The notes: generated by a model not told the origin, from the letters alone. A DNA stretch of 45,773 bases from SAR202 cluster bacterium (GCA_008373205.1 RQOS01000036.1:1-45773); one strand, 5' to 3'. Counted from the stretch's first letter, positions 17,916 to 26,409 are shown. Numbers and translations are program-made.

Positions 17916-18611
17916 TTGAAAATAGGTATAGCTGTATTTCCAGGAACATGGAGTGAAACTGATACTCATTACGCTACTCAAGACGTATTGGGAATAACCT
18001 CTGAGTATATTTGGCATAAAGATCAAAATCTTAACAATGTAGATTTTATTATTTTACCTGGTGGTTTTTCTTACGGGGATTATCTAAGAACAGGAGCTAT
18101 TGCTAGCTTTTCACCTATTATGGAAAAAATAAAAGAATTTGCTAACTCTGGTGGTCCTGTACTAGGTATCTGTAATGGGTTCCAAATATTATGCGAATCA
18201 AATTTATTACCTGGAATTTTGATAAGAAATAAGACCTTGTCATTTGTTTGTAAAAATTCCAATCTTAAAGTTAACAATAATTCAAAATTTACAAATTTAT
18301 ATAAAAAAGATCAAATTATTAAGATTCCAATTTCTCATGGTGAGGGTAATTATCAAGCTGACAAAAACACTATAAATAAACTAGAAGAAGAAAATAGAGT
18401 TATATTCAGATATTCTTCAAGATCAGGTGATATTTCAGAACAATATAATCCCAATGGCTCAATAAATAATATAGCAGGAATTATAAATGATGCGGGAAAT
18501 ATTTTAGGTATGATGCCGCATCCAGAAAAGGCTTGTGAAAAAATCATTGGAAGTGACGATGGGTTAGGTATATTTTCTTCAATTATTAGTTCAATGGTAA
18601 AAAATGGTTAA
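17916..18611 (+). CDS. purQ: Phosphoribosylformylglycinamidine synthase subunit PurQ
   Basis: Glutaminase subunit (231 residues) of FGAM synthase, supplying ammonia to PurL in purine synthesis. Class I glutamine amidotransferase: nucleophile C86 in LGICNGFQIL and the pair H202/E204 in MPHPEKA. The start is TTG at 17916, giving MKIGIAVFPG, the normal family N-terminus; no ribosome binding site is seen. The last 8 bases overlap purL. The third subunit, PurS, usually found just upstream, is not in the 70-base gap before purQ. Confidence 0.95.
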   Translation: MKIGIAVFPGTWSETDTHYATQDVLGITSEYIWHKDQNLNNVDFIILPGGFSYGDYLRTGAIASFSPIMEKIKEFANSGGPVLGICNGFQILCESNLLPGILIRNKTLSFVCKNSNLKVNNNSKFTNLYKKDQIIKIPISHGEGNYQADKNTINKLEEENRVIFRYSSRSGDISEQYNPNGSINNIAGIINDAGNILGMMPHPEKACEKIIGSDDGLGIFSSIISSMVKNG

Positions 18612-20799
18612 AGAAGAAACTTTAAAAGAATTAGCACTTTCTAGATCAGAATATAATCTTATACTAGATAAACTCGACCGTGAACCAAATGATTTAGAAT
18701 TAGGACTTTTTGGAGCTTTATGGAGTGAACATTGTGGATATAAGCATACAAAAAAATTATTAAGATCTATAAAATCTACTTCTGAATTTACCCTAACTGA
18801 AGCAGGAGCAGAAAATGCAGGTGCTGTAAATATCGGTTCAAATAAAGCAATAGTTATGAAAATAGAATCTCACAATCATCCTTCAGCTGTAGAGCCATAT
18901 GAAGGAGCTGCTACAGGTGTTGGAGGTATTGTAAGAGATATTTTTGCCATGGGAGCAAGACCTATAGCTCTTTTGAATTCACTAAGGTTTAGTAATTTAG
19001 AATCTGATAGAAACGTACAAATTGCCAAGGGAGTTATTGAAGGAATTTCTGGATATGGAAATTGTCTTGGAATTCCTAATATTGGAGGGGAATGCTTTTT
19101 TGATGAATCCTATGAAAGTAATCCTTTAGTTAATGCAATGTGTGTTGGACTAGTAGATGCTGACAAAATATTAAGTGCAAAAGCAGATAGACCCGGAGAT
19201 TTATTAATAATTATTGGAGCTGAAACGGGAAGAGATGGAATTCATGGTGCATCAGGTTTAGCATCTCAAAACTTTGAAGAGACAATTGAACTTAGATCTG
19301 CTGTACAAGTAGGTAATCCATTTTTAGAAAAATTACTTATTGAAGCGTGTTTAGAAATTTCTAATTTTAATGAACTTGTTGGAATGCAAGATTGTGGTGC
19401 TGCAGGTATTACTAGTGCTGCAATTGAAATGGCTGAAAGATCAGAATTAGGACTAAAGATTGATGTTTCCAAAGTTCCAGTTAAAGAAGATTCTATGACT
19501 CCATATGAAATAATGCTCTCTGAATCTCAAGAAAGAATGCTTATAGCAGTAAAGAAAAATCAACATCAAAGAATTTTTGATATTTTAGAAAAATGGGATC
19601 TCAAGTGTTCAATTATTGGAGAGTTTATTGAAGGTAATGAAGTTCAAATTTTTGATGGTGAAAAAATTATTTCTCAAACATCAATTGAAGCCTTAACTTC
19701 ACCACCAGAATATGATTTATCTCTATTATCGAAAGGTTATAAAAATAAAAAAAATAAAATTAAAATAAAAGAAGAATATAAAAACTTTGACAAAAAAATA
19801 ATCAATAAATATTTATTTGAAATTTTGGGCTCAAATAACTTAATTAGTAAAGAAAGTATATATAGAAAATATGATCATCATGTTCAGACTAATACAGTTG
19901 TAGAACCAGGTTCAGATGCCGCTGTAATAAGAATAAAAGGAACAGATAAATACCTTATATTTTCATGTGATGGTAATTCAAGATTTTCATTAATAAATCC
20001 TGATGTAGGAGCTCAAATAAATATTGCTGAAGCATGTAGAAATATTTCTGTGTTAGGAGGAGAGCCAATATCTTTGACTGATGGATTGAATTTTGGTGAC
20101 CCTACTAAACCAAAAGGTGCTCATGAACTTATTGAAACATTTAAGGGTTTTAACAAAGCATGCAAAGTTTTTGAAATTCCAATAATTAGCGGAAATGCTA
20201 GCTTATTTAATGAGGGACATAATTCATCTATAAATCCTACGCCAATAATCGGAGCTATGGGCATTATGAACAATAAGACAAAGATTATAAATAAAAATTT
20301 TATGAATGAAGGAGACTATATAGGAGTAATAGGAAAATCACTTTGGGGAACAGAGAATGGATTGTCAGGAAGTGAATTTCAATCTTTTTTTGATAAAACA
20401 ATATCAGGAGAAATAAATATAAATTTAGATTTTGAAGAAAAAATTCAAAAAAATATAAGAAATCTAATTAAAAATAATCTTATTAACTCTGCAACAGATA
20501 TTTCTCTTGGCGGATTAATAATGGGTTTAATTAAATCTTGTGAAAAAAATAATTTAGGAGTAAATATTGATAAAGCTATTCCAAATAATTGGGCTGGAGC
20601 TTTATTTGGAGAAGATCAATCAAGGATAATTTTCTCTTTTGATCCAAAAAATGAAAAACTAATAAAAGAAAGTCTTTCAAATGTAGATTGGGAGAAAATT
20701 GGATTAGTTAGTAAAGAAAATATAAAATTTGAAAATATTTTCTTTGAAAGTGATGATCTATTTTTAAGATATAATAAAGGTTTTAGTACAGATATTTAA
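18604..20799 (+). CDS. purL: Phosphoribosylformylglycinamidine synthase subunit PurL
   Basis: Synthetase subunit of 731 residues, the small PurL form that needs PurQ and PurS. The N-terminal region has LFGALWSEHCGYKHTK and the ATP/FGAR-binding KIESHNHPSAVEPYEGAATGVGG-type block in shortened form at about 91-115; the second half repeats the fold (PGSDAAVIRI, ISGNASLFNE). It catalyses ATP-dependent conversion of FGAR to FGAM. Its ATG lies within the last codons of purQ, so translation is coupled. Confidence 0.96.
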   Translation: MVKEETLKELALSRSEYNLILDKLDREPNDLELGLFGALWSEHCGYKHTKKLLRSIKSTSEFTLTEAGAENAGAVNIGSNKAIVMKIESHNHPSAVEPYEGAATGVGGIVRDIFAMGARPIALLNSLRFSNLESDRNVQIAKGVIEGISGYGNCLGIPNIGGECFFDESYESNPLVNAMCVGLVDADKILSAKADRPGDLLIIIGAETGRDGIHGASGLASQNFEETIELRSAVQVGNPFLEKLLIEACLEISNFNELVGMQDCGAAGITSAAIEMAERSELGLKIDVSKVPVKEDSMTPYEIMLSESQERMLIAVKKNQHQRIFDILEKWDLKCSIIGEFIEGNEVQIFDGEKIISQTSIEALTSPPEYDLSLLSKGYKNKKNKIKIKEEYKNFDKKIINKYLFEILGSNNLISKESIYRKYDHHVQTNTVVEPGSDAAVIRIKGTDKYLIFSCDGNSRFSLINPDVGAQINIAEACRNISVLGGEPISLTDGLNFGDPTKPKGAHELIETFKGFNKACKVFEIPIISGNASLFNEGHNSSINPTPIIGAMGIMNNKTKIINKNFMNEGDYIGVIGKSLWGTENGLSGSEFQSFFDKTISGEININLDFEEKIQKNIRNLIKNNLINSATDISLGGLIMGLIKSCEKNNLGVNIDKAIPNNWAGALFGEDQSRIIFSFDPKNEKLIKESLSNVDWEKIGLVSKENIKFENIFFESDDLFLRYNKGFSTDI

Positions 20800-20809
20800 T
20801 TTATAAATA

Positions 20810-21097
20810 ATGCCAACTTACGAATTTAAAAATACGAAAACAGGAGAAATTGAAGAATATTTATTATCTTTCAGTGAGGTAGATAAATTCAAAGAAGATA
20901 ATCCTCATTTGTCTAGAATTTGGACAGGTACTCCCAGTGTTATTTATAAAGGTAGTGGATTTTATTCTACAGATTATAAGTCCACACCAAAAAGCAAAAC
21001 AAGCAAAAAAACTGAAAATAATAATTCTCAAACCAAAGAATCTTCAAAAAAAGAATCAACTCCTAAACAAAATAAAAGTAATAAAAAATCAAGTTGA
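20810..21097 (+). CDS. FmdB-like small protein lacking the zinc-ribbon cysteines
   Basis: Protein of 95 residues. It starts MPTYEFKN and has IYKGSGFYSTDYK at about 45-57, two hallmarks of the FmdB/CxxC zinc-ribbon regulatory family (MPTYEYRC...FKGSGFYxTDY). There is, however, no cysteine anywhere in the protein: both CxxC pairs are replaced by residues such as NTKTGEIEE and DNPHLSRI. The last 40 residues are a K/S/T/N-rich, probably disordered tail. The final codons overlap the dtd start (TTGA at 21094-21097). Function unknown; it cannot bind zinc in the usual way. Confidence 0.7.
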   Translation: MPTYEFKNTKTGEIEEYLLSFSEVDKFKEDNPHLSRIWTGTPSVIYKGSGFYSTDYKSTPKSKTSKKTENNNSQTKESSKKESTPKQNKSNKKSS

Positions 21098-21540
21098 GAT
21101 CTCTTATTCAAAGAGTAACTTCTGCTTCTGTTCAAGTTGAGGATAAAATTATATCTGAGATCGGATCTGGTTTAGTAGTTTTATTAGGAATTACACACAA
21201 TGATTCGGTGGATGACTCAAATTATTTAATTAATAAAATTTTAAATTTAAGGATTTTTGGTGATGAAAATTCAGATAATTTCGAATTATCCTTATTAGAT
21301 ACTAACAAAGAAATTCTTATAATTTCTCAGTTCACTCTATATGCTGATACAAAAAAAGGTAGAAGGCCTAGTTTTATAGAATCTGCTAAATCTGATGTTG
21401 CAAAAAAAATTTATGATGAATTTATATCGCTAATTAAGACACAAACAGAAATAAATGTTAAAACAGGTATATTTGGTGCAAAGATGTTAGTAAATATTAA
21501 TAATGATGGTCCGGTTACAATTTCTATGGATTCTAGGTAA
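21094..21540 (+). CDS. dtd: D-aminoacyl-tRNA deacylase
   Basis: DTD of 148 residues, which hydrolyses D-amino acids wrongly attached to tRNA (and Gly-tRNA-Ala). It begins MRSLIQRVTSASVQV, contains SQFTLYADTKKGRRPSF (about 77-93), and ends with NDGPVTISMDSR, whose Gly-cisPro element forms the D-chirality filter. The start is TTG at 21094, overlapping the TGA stop of the preceding gene in the sequence TTGA. The stop end overlaps the convergent nadC gene by 8 bases. Confidence 0.95.
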   Translation: MRSLIQRVTSASVQVEDKIISEIGSGLVVLLGITHNDSVDDSNYLINKILNLRIFGDENSDNFELSLLDTNKEILIISQFTLYADTKKGRRPSFIESAKSDVAKKIYDEFISLIKTQTEINVKTGIFGAKMLVNINNDGPVTISMDSR

Positions 21541-22408
21541 AATTTAGAGATATATCTAGTGCCTTTGCAGAATGGGTCAGCTTACCTACAGATATAATGT
21601 CTATTCCAGAAATTTTGTTTAAATTTACTAGTCTATTTTTATCAACATTTCCTGACACTTCTACAAGTTTTTTCCCTTTGATTCTATTTATGCTCTTAAT
21701 AATTTGTTCATCAGTCATATTGTCTAGCATAATAATATCTGCATCTGATTCAATCACTTCATCAAGCAAATCAAAGTTATCAACTTCTATTTCAATTTTT
21801 ATAGTATGAGGAGAATTTTTTCTTGATATATCAATTAAATCCTTAATTGATATATTTTGCTTTCTTGCAGCCTCAATATGATTATCTTTAATTAGAACGC
21901 CGTCACCTAAATTTCTTCTATGGTTAAATCCACCACCACATTTTACAGAATATTTATCTAGATTTCTCCAACCTGGTATAGTTTTCCTAGTATCACTTAT
22001 AGATATAGTATCCACAAGAGTTACATACTCATTTGTCAATGTGGCAACTCCTGACATTCTTTGCATAAAATTAAGAGCTATTCTTTCAGCTGACAATATT
22101 GAATTTTTATTCCCATAAATTTCTGAAATAATAGAACCCTCTTGCAAGCAGTCGCCATCCTGCAATTTTTCTTCATATTTAATTGTATTATCAATTTTTT
22201 TAAAAACTTCTTTAGCAACAAAGTTTCCACATAATATGCCTGAGTCTTTTGAAATAATTAAGCACTTTATATTTTCAGATTTCAAGTTTAAAGATTGAGT
22301 TGTTATATCCCCCAAAGATAAGTCTTCATTAATAGCAATTCCGATTATTCTATCCAGATCTGGGATTATCGTATTTATATCTACAACCTTCTTAACTCGG
22401 TAGATCAA
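21533..22408 (-). CDS. nadC: Nicotinate-nucleotide pyrophosphorylase (carboxylating)
   Basis: Quinolinate phosphoribosyltransferase of 291 residues, making nicotinate mononucleotide from quinolinate and PRPP. NEDLSLGDITT near the N-terminus, ALNFMQRMSGVATLT, DTRKTIPGWR and HRRNLGDGVLIKDNH are conserved family blocks; EVDNFDLLDEV and IMLDNM follow. The frame starts with TTG at 22408 inside the last codons of nadA; no ATG is available nearby. It forms a coupled pair with nadA, which produces its substrate. Confidence 0.95.
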   Translation of the reverse strand: MIYRVKKVVDINTIIPDLDRIIGIAINEDLSLGDITTQSLNLKSENIKCLIISKDSGILCGNFVAKEVFKKIDNTIKYEEKLQDGDCLQEGSIISEIYGNKNSILSAERIALNFMQRMSGVATLTNEYVTLVDTISISDTRKTIPGWRNLDKYSVKCGGGFNHRRNLGDGVLIKDNHIEAARKQNISIKDLIDISRKNSPHTIKIEIEVDNFDLLDEVIESDADIIMLDNMTDEQIIKSINRIKGKKLVEVSGNVDKNRLVNLNKISGIDIISVGKLTHSAKALDISLNFT

Positions 22409-23615
22409 GCATTCTCTGAAGACTTAGCTTAGAGAATTCTTGAGTTTTATCATCAACTTTTATCTGGTTAATTACATAACCTGCTACTAATCCTTCCATT
22501 ACCCAAAGTAAGTAAGCAGGATGAACACGATACATAGTTGAACATGGACAAATCATATCGTCCAAACAAAAAACATTCTTATCCGTGTATGTGTGAGCTA
22601 GTCTCTTTACAAGGTTTATTTCTGTACCTATGGCCCAATTGCTTCCGCTTGGAGCATTATGAACCATATTTTTTATATACTCAGTTGATCCAACATAGTC
22701 TGCTTTTGAAACTACTTCATTGGTACATTCGGGATGAACAAGTATATTAACATCTGGATATTTTTTTCTAGCAGAATTTATTTGGTCAACAGAAAACCTT
22801 GTATGTACAGAGCAATGCCCTTTCCATAAGATAAGTTTAGATTTTATAAGCTCTTCATCTGATAATCCACCATTCTTTTTATAAGGGTCCCAAATTACCA
22901 TTTCAGATTCTTTAATCCCATAATCTAATCCTGTGTTTCTTCCAAGATGTTGATCAGGAACAAATAATATTCTTTCTCCTCTTTCAAATGCCCACTCAAA
23001 AGCTTTATCAGCATTTGATGAGGTGCACACAATCCCATTATTTTCACCACAAAGTGCTTTAATTGAAGCAGTACTATTCATATAAGTTACTGGTATAACT
23101 GGTTTTTTGTCATTGGTTGATGATAATGTTTCATTTATTTGCTTCCAACTTCTCTTAACATCTTCAGTTGCAGCCATATCAGCCATAGAACAACCAGCTG
23201 CCATGTTTGGTAAAATCACTTTTTGATTATTCGCAGATAAAATTTCTGCAGTTTCAGCCATAAAATGCACACCACAAAATATTATGATTTCTGAATCATT
23301 TTTCTCAGCTGCTAGTTTTGACAATAAAAAAGAATCACCCTGTAAATCAGAAAATTCAATAACATCTTCTCTTTGATAGTGATGCCCAAGAATAGTAACT
23401 TTACTACCCATAGCATCTTTCAATTTCTTTATTGATTCCCTAATTTCATCAGGTGAAAGCTTGAGATATCTAGTAGGTATTTTTTGCCATCTAACGCCCG
23501 AATTGAACTCTTCTTCTAAAGTTTTAGTTCTAAAATTAGATCCATCCTGACAAAACGCCGACTGCTCTAGCTCGGTTATAGGAATATTTATTTTGTTTTG
23601 ATATTTTATTACCAT
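22392..23615 (-). CDS. nadA: Quinolinate synthase A
   Basis: [4Fe-4S] enzyme of 407 residues (a long form; the short form is about 300-350) that condenses iminoaspartate with dihydroxyacetone phosphate. Candidate cluster cysteines are C114 (FCGVHFMAETAEIL), C297 (HPECTNEV) and C356/C358 (DDMICPCSTM). The first 50 residues are an extension before the core ILGHHYQREDV. nadB (L-aspartate oxidase) or an aspartate dehydrogenase is not in the window. No Shine-Dalgarno sequence precedes the ATG; an inverted repeat sits just upstream. Confidence 0.95.
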   Translation of the reverse strand: MVIKYQNKINIPITELEQSAFCQDGSNFRTKTLEEEFNSGVRWQKIPTRYLKLSPDEIRESIKKLKDAMGSKVTILGHHYQREDVIEFSDLQGDSFLLSKLAAEKNDSEIIIFCGVHFMAETAEILSANNQKVILPNMAAGCSMADMAATEDVKRSWKQINETLSSTNDKKPVIPVTYMNSTASIKALCGENNGIVCTSSNADKAFEWAFERGERILFVPDQHLGRNTGLDYGIKESEMVIWDPYKKNGGLSDEELIKSKLILWKGHCSVHTRFSVDQINSARKKYPDVNILVHPECTNEVVSKADYVGSTEYIKNMVHNAPSGSNWAIGTEINLVKRLAHTYTDKNVFCLDDMICPCSTMYRVHPAYLLWVMEGLVAGYVINQIKVDDKTQEFSKLSLQRMLDLPS

Positions 23616-23622
23616 TTTATTA

Positions 23623-23646
23623 TTTTTCTATACAACTATAGAAAAA
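23623..23646 (-). promoter_or_regulatory. Inverted repeat directly upstream of nadA
   Basis: Arms of 10 bases pair perfectly (TTTTTCTATA and TATAGAAAAA) around a 4-base centre, 7 bases before the nadA ATG. It could be an operator for an NAD-responsive repressor, a hairpin in the mRNA leader, or chance in AT-rich DNA. The position over the start region of a pathway operon is the only argument for function. Confidence 0.35.
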
Positions 23647-23714
23647 AATTTAATAATCAATTGTATATACATTTCATATAAAATCAAACACCTAAGTTAA
23701 TTTTATATAATTTT

Positions 23715-25010
23715 TTAAACTTTTGCTCCTATAAGAGAATATGACGATATTTCAATTATTTTGGTTTTTTGTATTTTACCAATAACTGAATCGTTAGCAT
23801 TTTCTATGTAAACAAGCTTATCACCCTCTGTTCTGCCATAGAGTTTATTTCTTATATAACCCTCAACTAAAACATCTTGTTCTGATCCTAAATATTTACT
23901 ATTCAATTCAAACTGAATTTTATCTTGAAGGTCATTTACAACATTCAATCTTCTTCTTTTTTCTTGCTGTGTCAAATTGTCGTCAATTTTTCTAAATGCA
24001 TATGTACCTTTTCTTTCAGAATATGCAGCAACATGAACTTTATCAAATTTGACTAGATTTAATATTTCTAAAGAATCTTCAAAATCTTTTTCTGTTTCTC
24101 CAGGAAACCCAACAATTAAGTCTGTAGTTAGTGTTGCATCTGGTACTATTGATTTTATTTCTTCTATCTTCTTAAGATATTGATCCCTTGTATAACCTCT
24201 TCTCATATTTGCTAATATTCTATTTGATCCTGCTTGAAAAGGAAGATTTATTGACTTACAGACTTTTGGCAAATCTCTGATTGTTTCTATTAGCTTTCTC
24301 GACATATCATTAGGGTGAGATGTTAGAAATCTTATTCTCAAGATATTATCTAACTCACTGATTGAATACATTAAGTCTGAAAGATCTTTCTTCGGAAGTA
24401 AATCATGTCCATATGAATCAACATTTTGCCCTAGTAATGTAACCTCAAGAGTTCCATTTTGTGAGAGGCTTTGAACTTCATTGACAACAACATTCAAGGG
24501 TTTACTTGTTTCTCTTCCTCGCCTGTAAGGGATTACACAAAATGTACAAAATTTATCACACCCTTGAACAATTGGAACAAATTCAGCAAATTTAGATTTT
24601 TCAGGAATTAAGTTTTCCAAACATCCATCTGAAGATAAGTCTAAATAGTCTGCAATATTTTCTATTATTAATGATGTATCTTGAGGTTTTGCCCAAAGAT
24701 CCACATGAGGAAATCTTTGTTCTAGTTCTTTTATTGTTGATTCAACCATACATCCAGTAACACAAATGAAAGTATTATTTTTCTTTTTTTGTTTACTTAG
24801 TTTTCCTAATAGGCCAGTAGCAGTATCTTCTGCTGACTGACGTACTACGCAAGTGTTTAGTACAACAATCCCTGCATCTTCTATATTTTTCTCTTCATCA
24901 AGACCAAGTCTTTTTAGACCAACATCTACTCTCTGAGAATCAGCTACATTCATTTGGCATCCGACTGTCCAAATGTGAAAAGAATCTAATTTTTTTTCTT
25001 CAGTTATCAT
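23715..25010 (-). CDS. miaB: tRNA-2-methylthio-N6-dimethylallyladenosine synthase
   Basis: Radical SAM methylthiotransferase of 431 residues that adds the 2-methylthio group to i6A37 of tRNAs. The N-terminal UPF0004 domain supplies C18, C54 and C87 for the auxiliary cluster; the radical SAM cluster cysteines are C151, C155 and C158 in CDKFCTFCVIPYRRG. A C-terminal TRAM domain covers about 370-431. The RTEGD-type motif GRTEGDKLVYI supports MiaB over MtaB or RimO. The ATG lies only 7 bases after the encoded CCA end of a tRNA-Ser gene, with no room for a ribosome binding site outside the tRNA. Confidence 0.92.
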   Translation of the reverse strand: MITEEKKLDSFHIWTVGCQMNVADSQRVDVGLKRLGLDEEKNIEDAGIVVLNTCVVRQSAEDTATGLLGKLSKQKKKNNTFICVTGCMVESTIKELEQRFPHVDLWAKPQDTSLIIENIADYLDLSSDGCLENLIPEKSKFAEFVPIVQGCDKFCTFCVIPYRRGRETSKPLNVVVNEVQSLSQNGTLEVTLLGQNVDSYGHDLLPKKDLSDLMYSISELDNILRIRFLTSHPNDMSRKLIETIRDLPKVCKSINLPFQAGSNRILANMRRGYTRDQYLKKIEEIKSIVPDATLTTDLIVGFPGETEKDFEDSLEILNLVKFDKVHVAAYSERKGTYAFRKIDDNLTQQEKRRRLNVVNDLQDKIQFELNSKYLGSEQDVLVEGYIRNKLYGRTEGDKLVYIENANDSVIGKIQKTKIIEISSYSLIGAKV

Positions 25011-25017
25011 ATTTATA

Positions 25018-25105
25018 TGGCGGGGAGAGCGGGATTCGAACCCGCGTGGGGTAAAACCCCTCCCACTTAGCAGGCGGGTGCACTAGGCCTCTATGCGATC
25101 TCCCC
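25018..25105 (-). tRNA. tRNA-Ser, anticodon GCU
   Basis: Read on the minus strand, the acceptor stem GGGGAGA pairs with TCTCCCC, the D arm is closed by GCA/TGC, and the anticodon stem CCCGC/GTGGG (one G-U pair) encloses the loop CTGCTAA with anticodon GCT. A long variable arm (AGGGG TTTT ACCCC-type) is typical of serine tRNA, and the T arm GCGGG-TTCGAAT-CCCGC is perfect. Discriminator G and the CCA end are encoded (25018-25021). It reads AGU and AGC codons. miaB follows 7 bases downstream on the same strand. Confidence 0.97.
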
Positions 25106-25175
25106 TAGTAATAATTAAGCTATTTATATTAAACTAAATTATACTAATAAGTGTATCAAAATATTTATTACTAAA

Positions 25176-25868
25176 ATGATAAAAATAAAAATTAAATTCT
25201 TTGCAAAATTAAAAGAAGATATAGGTCATCAAAGTCTATCAATATCACTTGAAAATCCAAAAAAAGTTATAGATGTTGTCAAAATAATTTCTAAAGACTT
25301 TGGGGTAAACATCATTAATAGAAATAATTATTTATATGCTAAAAATTTAGAGTATTGTTCAATGGACACAATTCTTGATGATAATGATGAGCTCGCAATA
25401 ATTCCTCCAGTATCTGGTGGATCCATTGATTACGACAAAAATTCTAATTTCAATGTTGAAATAACAAAAGAAAAAATAAATCTTAATGATTTTATTGAAG
25501 ATAAATTTTCATCAAAAGATGGCTCTGAAGTTATTTTTTTGGGAATTACTAGAGATCATAATTTAGGCAGAGAAGTTGATAAATTATTCTACGAGTCATA
25601 TTCTGACATGGCAAGTAAAGAAATTTATAAAATAATAGATACTATAAAATCTAAATGGAATATTAGTTCACTAAGAATTATACATAGATTGGGAACAGTA
25701 TATCCTTCAGAAATAAGTATGGTCCTAATCGTCACTTCATCTCATCGAAAAGAATCTTTTGAAGCTGCCGAATTTTTTGTAGATGAATTAAAGAAATCGG
25801 TACCTATCTGGAAAAAAGAATTTTTTCAGGACGGAACAGTGTGGATAAATGATAAAATAGTAGAGTAA
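25176..25868 (+). CDS. MoaD-MoaE fusion, molybdopterin synthase
   Basis: Protein of 230 residues joining both subunits of molybdopterin synthase. Residues 1-82 are a MoaD/ubiquitin-like domain ending in IPPVSGG, whose G81-G82 corresponds to the normal thiocarboxylated C-terminus. A linker leads to a MoaE domain (about 93-230) with HRLGTVYPSEISMVLIV, SSHRKESFEAAEF and the lysines around 206-214 (KKSVPIWKKE) expected at the active site. The enzyme adds dithiolene sulfur to precursor Z. In known fusions of this kind (MoaX) the GG must be released by cleavage to function; that is inferred here. No other moa genes are in the window. Confidence 0.9.
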   Translation: MIKIKIKFFAKLKEDIGHQSLSISLENPKKVIDVVKIISKDFGVNIINRNNYLYAKNLEYCSMDTILDDNDELAIIPPVSGGSIDYDKNSNFNVEITKEKINLNDFIEDKFSSKDGSEVIFLGITRDHNLGREVDKLFYESYSDMASKEIYKIIDTIKSKWNISSLRIIHRLGTVYPSEISMVLIVTSSHRKESFEAAEFFVDELKKSVPIWKKEFFQDGTVWINDKIVE

Positions 25869-25901
25869 AATTCAAAAGTACAAAAAAACATAAGGTAGAT
25901 A

Positions 25902-26168
25902 ATGGTAAGAATAAGATTACGAAGAATGGGTAGTAAAGGTAAACCTTTTTATAGAATAGTTGTTGCTGATCAAAGAGCACCTCGAAACGGTAAATATTTA
26001 GATCTGATTGGAACATATGACCCTCATCAAGACCCTCCAGAAATTTCAATTGACGAAGAAAAAATATCTAAATGGATAGGTAATGGAGCACAACCATCTG
26101 ATTCAGTTAGCAGTTTGCTAAGGACTAAAGGAATAGATGTTAAGGGAGTTGCAAATGGCAAAAAGTAA
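25902..26168 (+). CDS. rpsP: 30S ribosomal protein S16
   Basis: Ribosomal protein of 88 residues: MVRIRLRRMGSKGKPFYRIVV is the family signature, followed by RNGKYLDLIGTYDP. It is an assembly protein of the 30S body. AAGG about 7 bases before the ATG serves as ribosome binding site. It is followed by the KH-domain gene, whose start lies inside the last codons of rpsP; in many bacteria rpsP, khpA and rimM-trmD are neighbours, but rimM and trmD do not follow here. Confidence 0.97.
   Translation: MVRIRLRRMGSKGKPFYRIVVADQRAPRNGKYLDLIGTYDPHQDPPEISIDEEKISKWIGNGAQPSDSVSSLLRTKGIDVKGVANGKK
26142..26148 (+). promoter_or_regulatory. Ribosome binding site deciding the khpA start
   Basis: AAGGGAG inside the end of rpsP, 6 bases before the ATG at 26155. 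An earlier in-frame ATG at 26137 lacks such a site and would give an unusual N-terminus, so 26155 is the preferred start. Confidence 0.75.
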
Positions 26169-26409
26169 TGATCCAAGTAATCCTGAAGAGCTAGTAAAAT
26201 ATATTGCTAGTTGTTTAGTAGAAAATGCAGATAAAATTGATATAGAAACAGTTGAGGAAGATAATAAAACTATCCTAAAACTAACTGTAGACGAAACTGA
26301 TAAGGGAAAAATTATTGGGAAAAATGGAAAAATCGCTAAATCCATTAGAAATGTTCTAAAGTTAGCATCAACTAAAAATAATAATAAATATATCTTAGAA
26401 ATAACCTAA
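26155..26409 (+). CDS. khpA: KH-domain RNA-binding protein KhpA
   Basis: Small protein of 84 residues with one type II KH domain; the GxxG loop is in KIIGKNGKIAKSIRNVL. KhpA binds many RNAs and, in Firmicutes, forms a complex with KhpB/Jag that affects cell division. The partner is not in the window. It overlaps the end of rpsP by 14 bases, and the YebC gene starts 1 base after its stop, giving a tight rpsP-khpA-yebC unit. Confidence 0.88.
   Translation: MAKSNDPSNPEELVKYIASCLVENADKIDIETVEEDNKTILKLTVDETDKGKIIGKNGKIAKSIRNVLKLASTKNNNKYILEIT

Noticed and set aside
20937-21140. 67-codon open frame overlapping the FmdB-like and dtd genes in another frame
   Set aside because: Lysine- and isoleucine-rich product typical of an out-of-frame reading of AT-rich DNA; both overlapping genes are supported by motifs.
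25804-26049. Minus-strand open frame across the MoaD-MoaE and rpsP junction
   Set aside because: It lies antisense to the well-conserved start of rpsP; its phenylalanine- and leucine-rich product is an antisense reading of lysine-rich codons.
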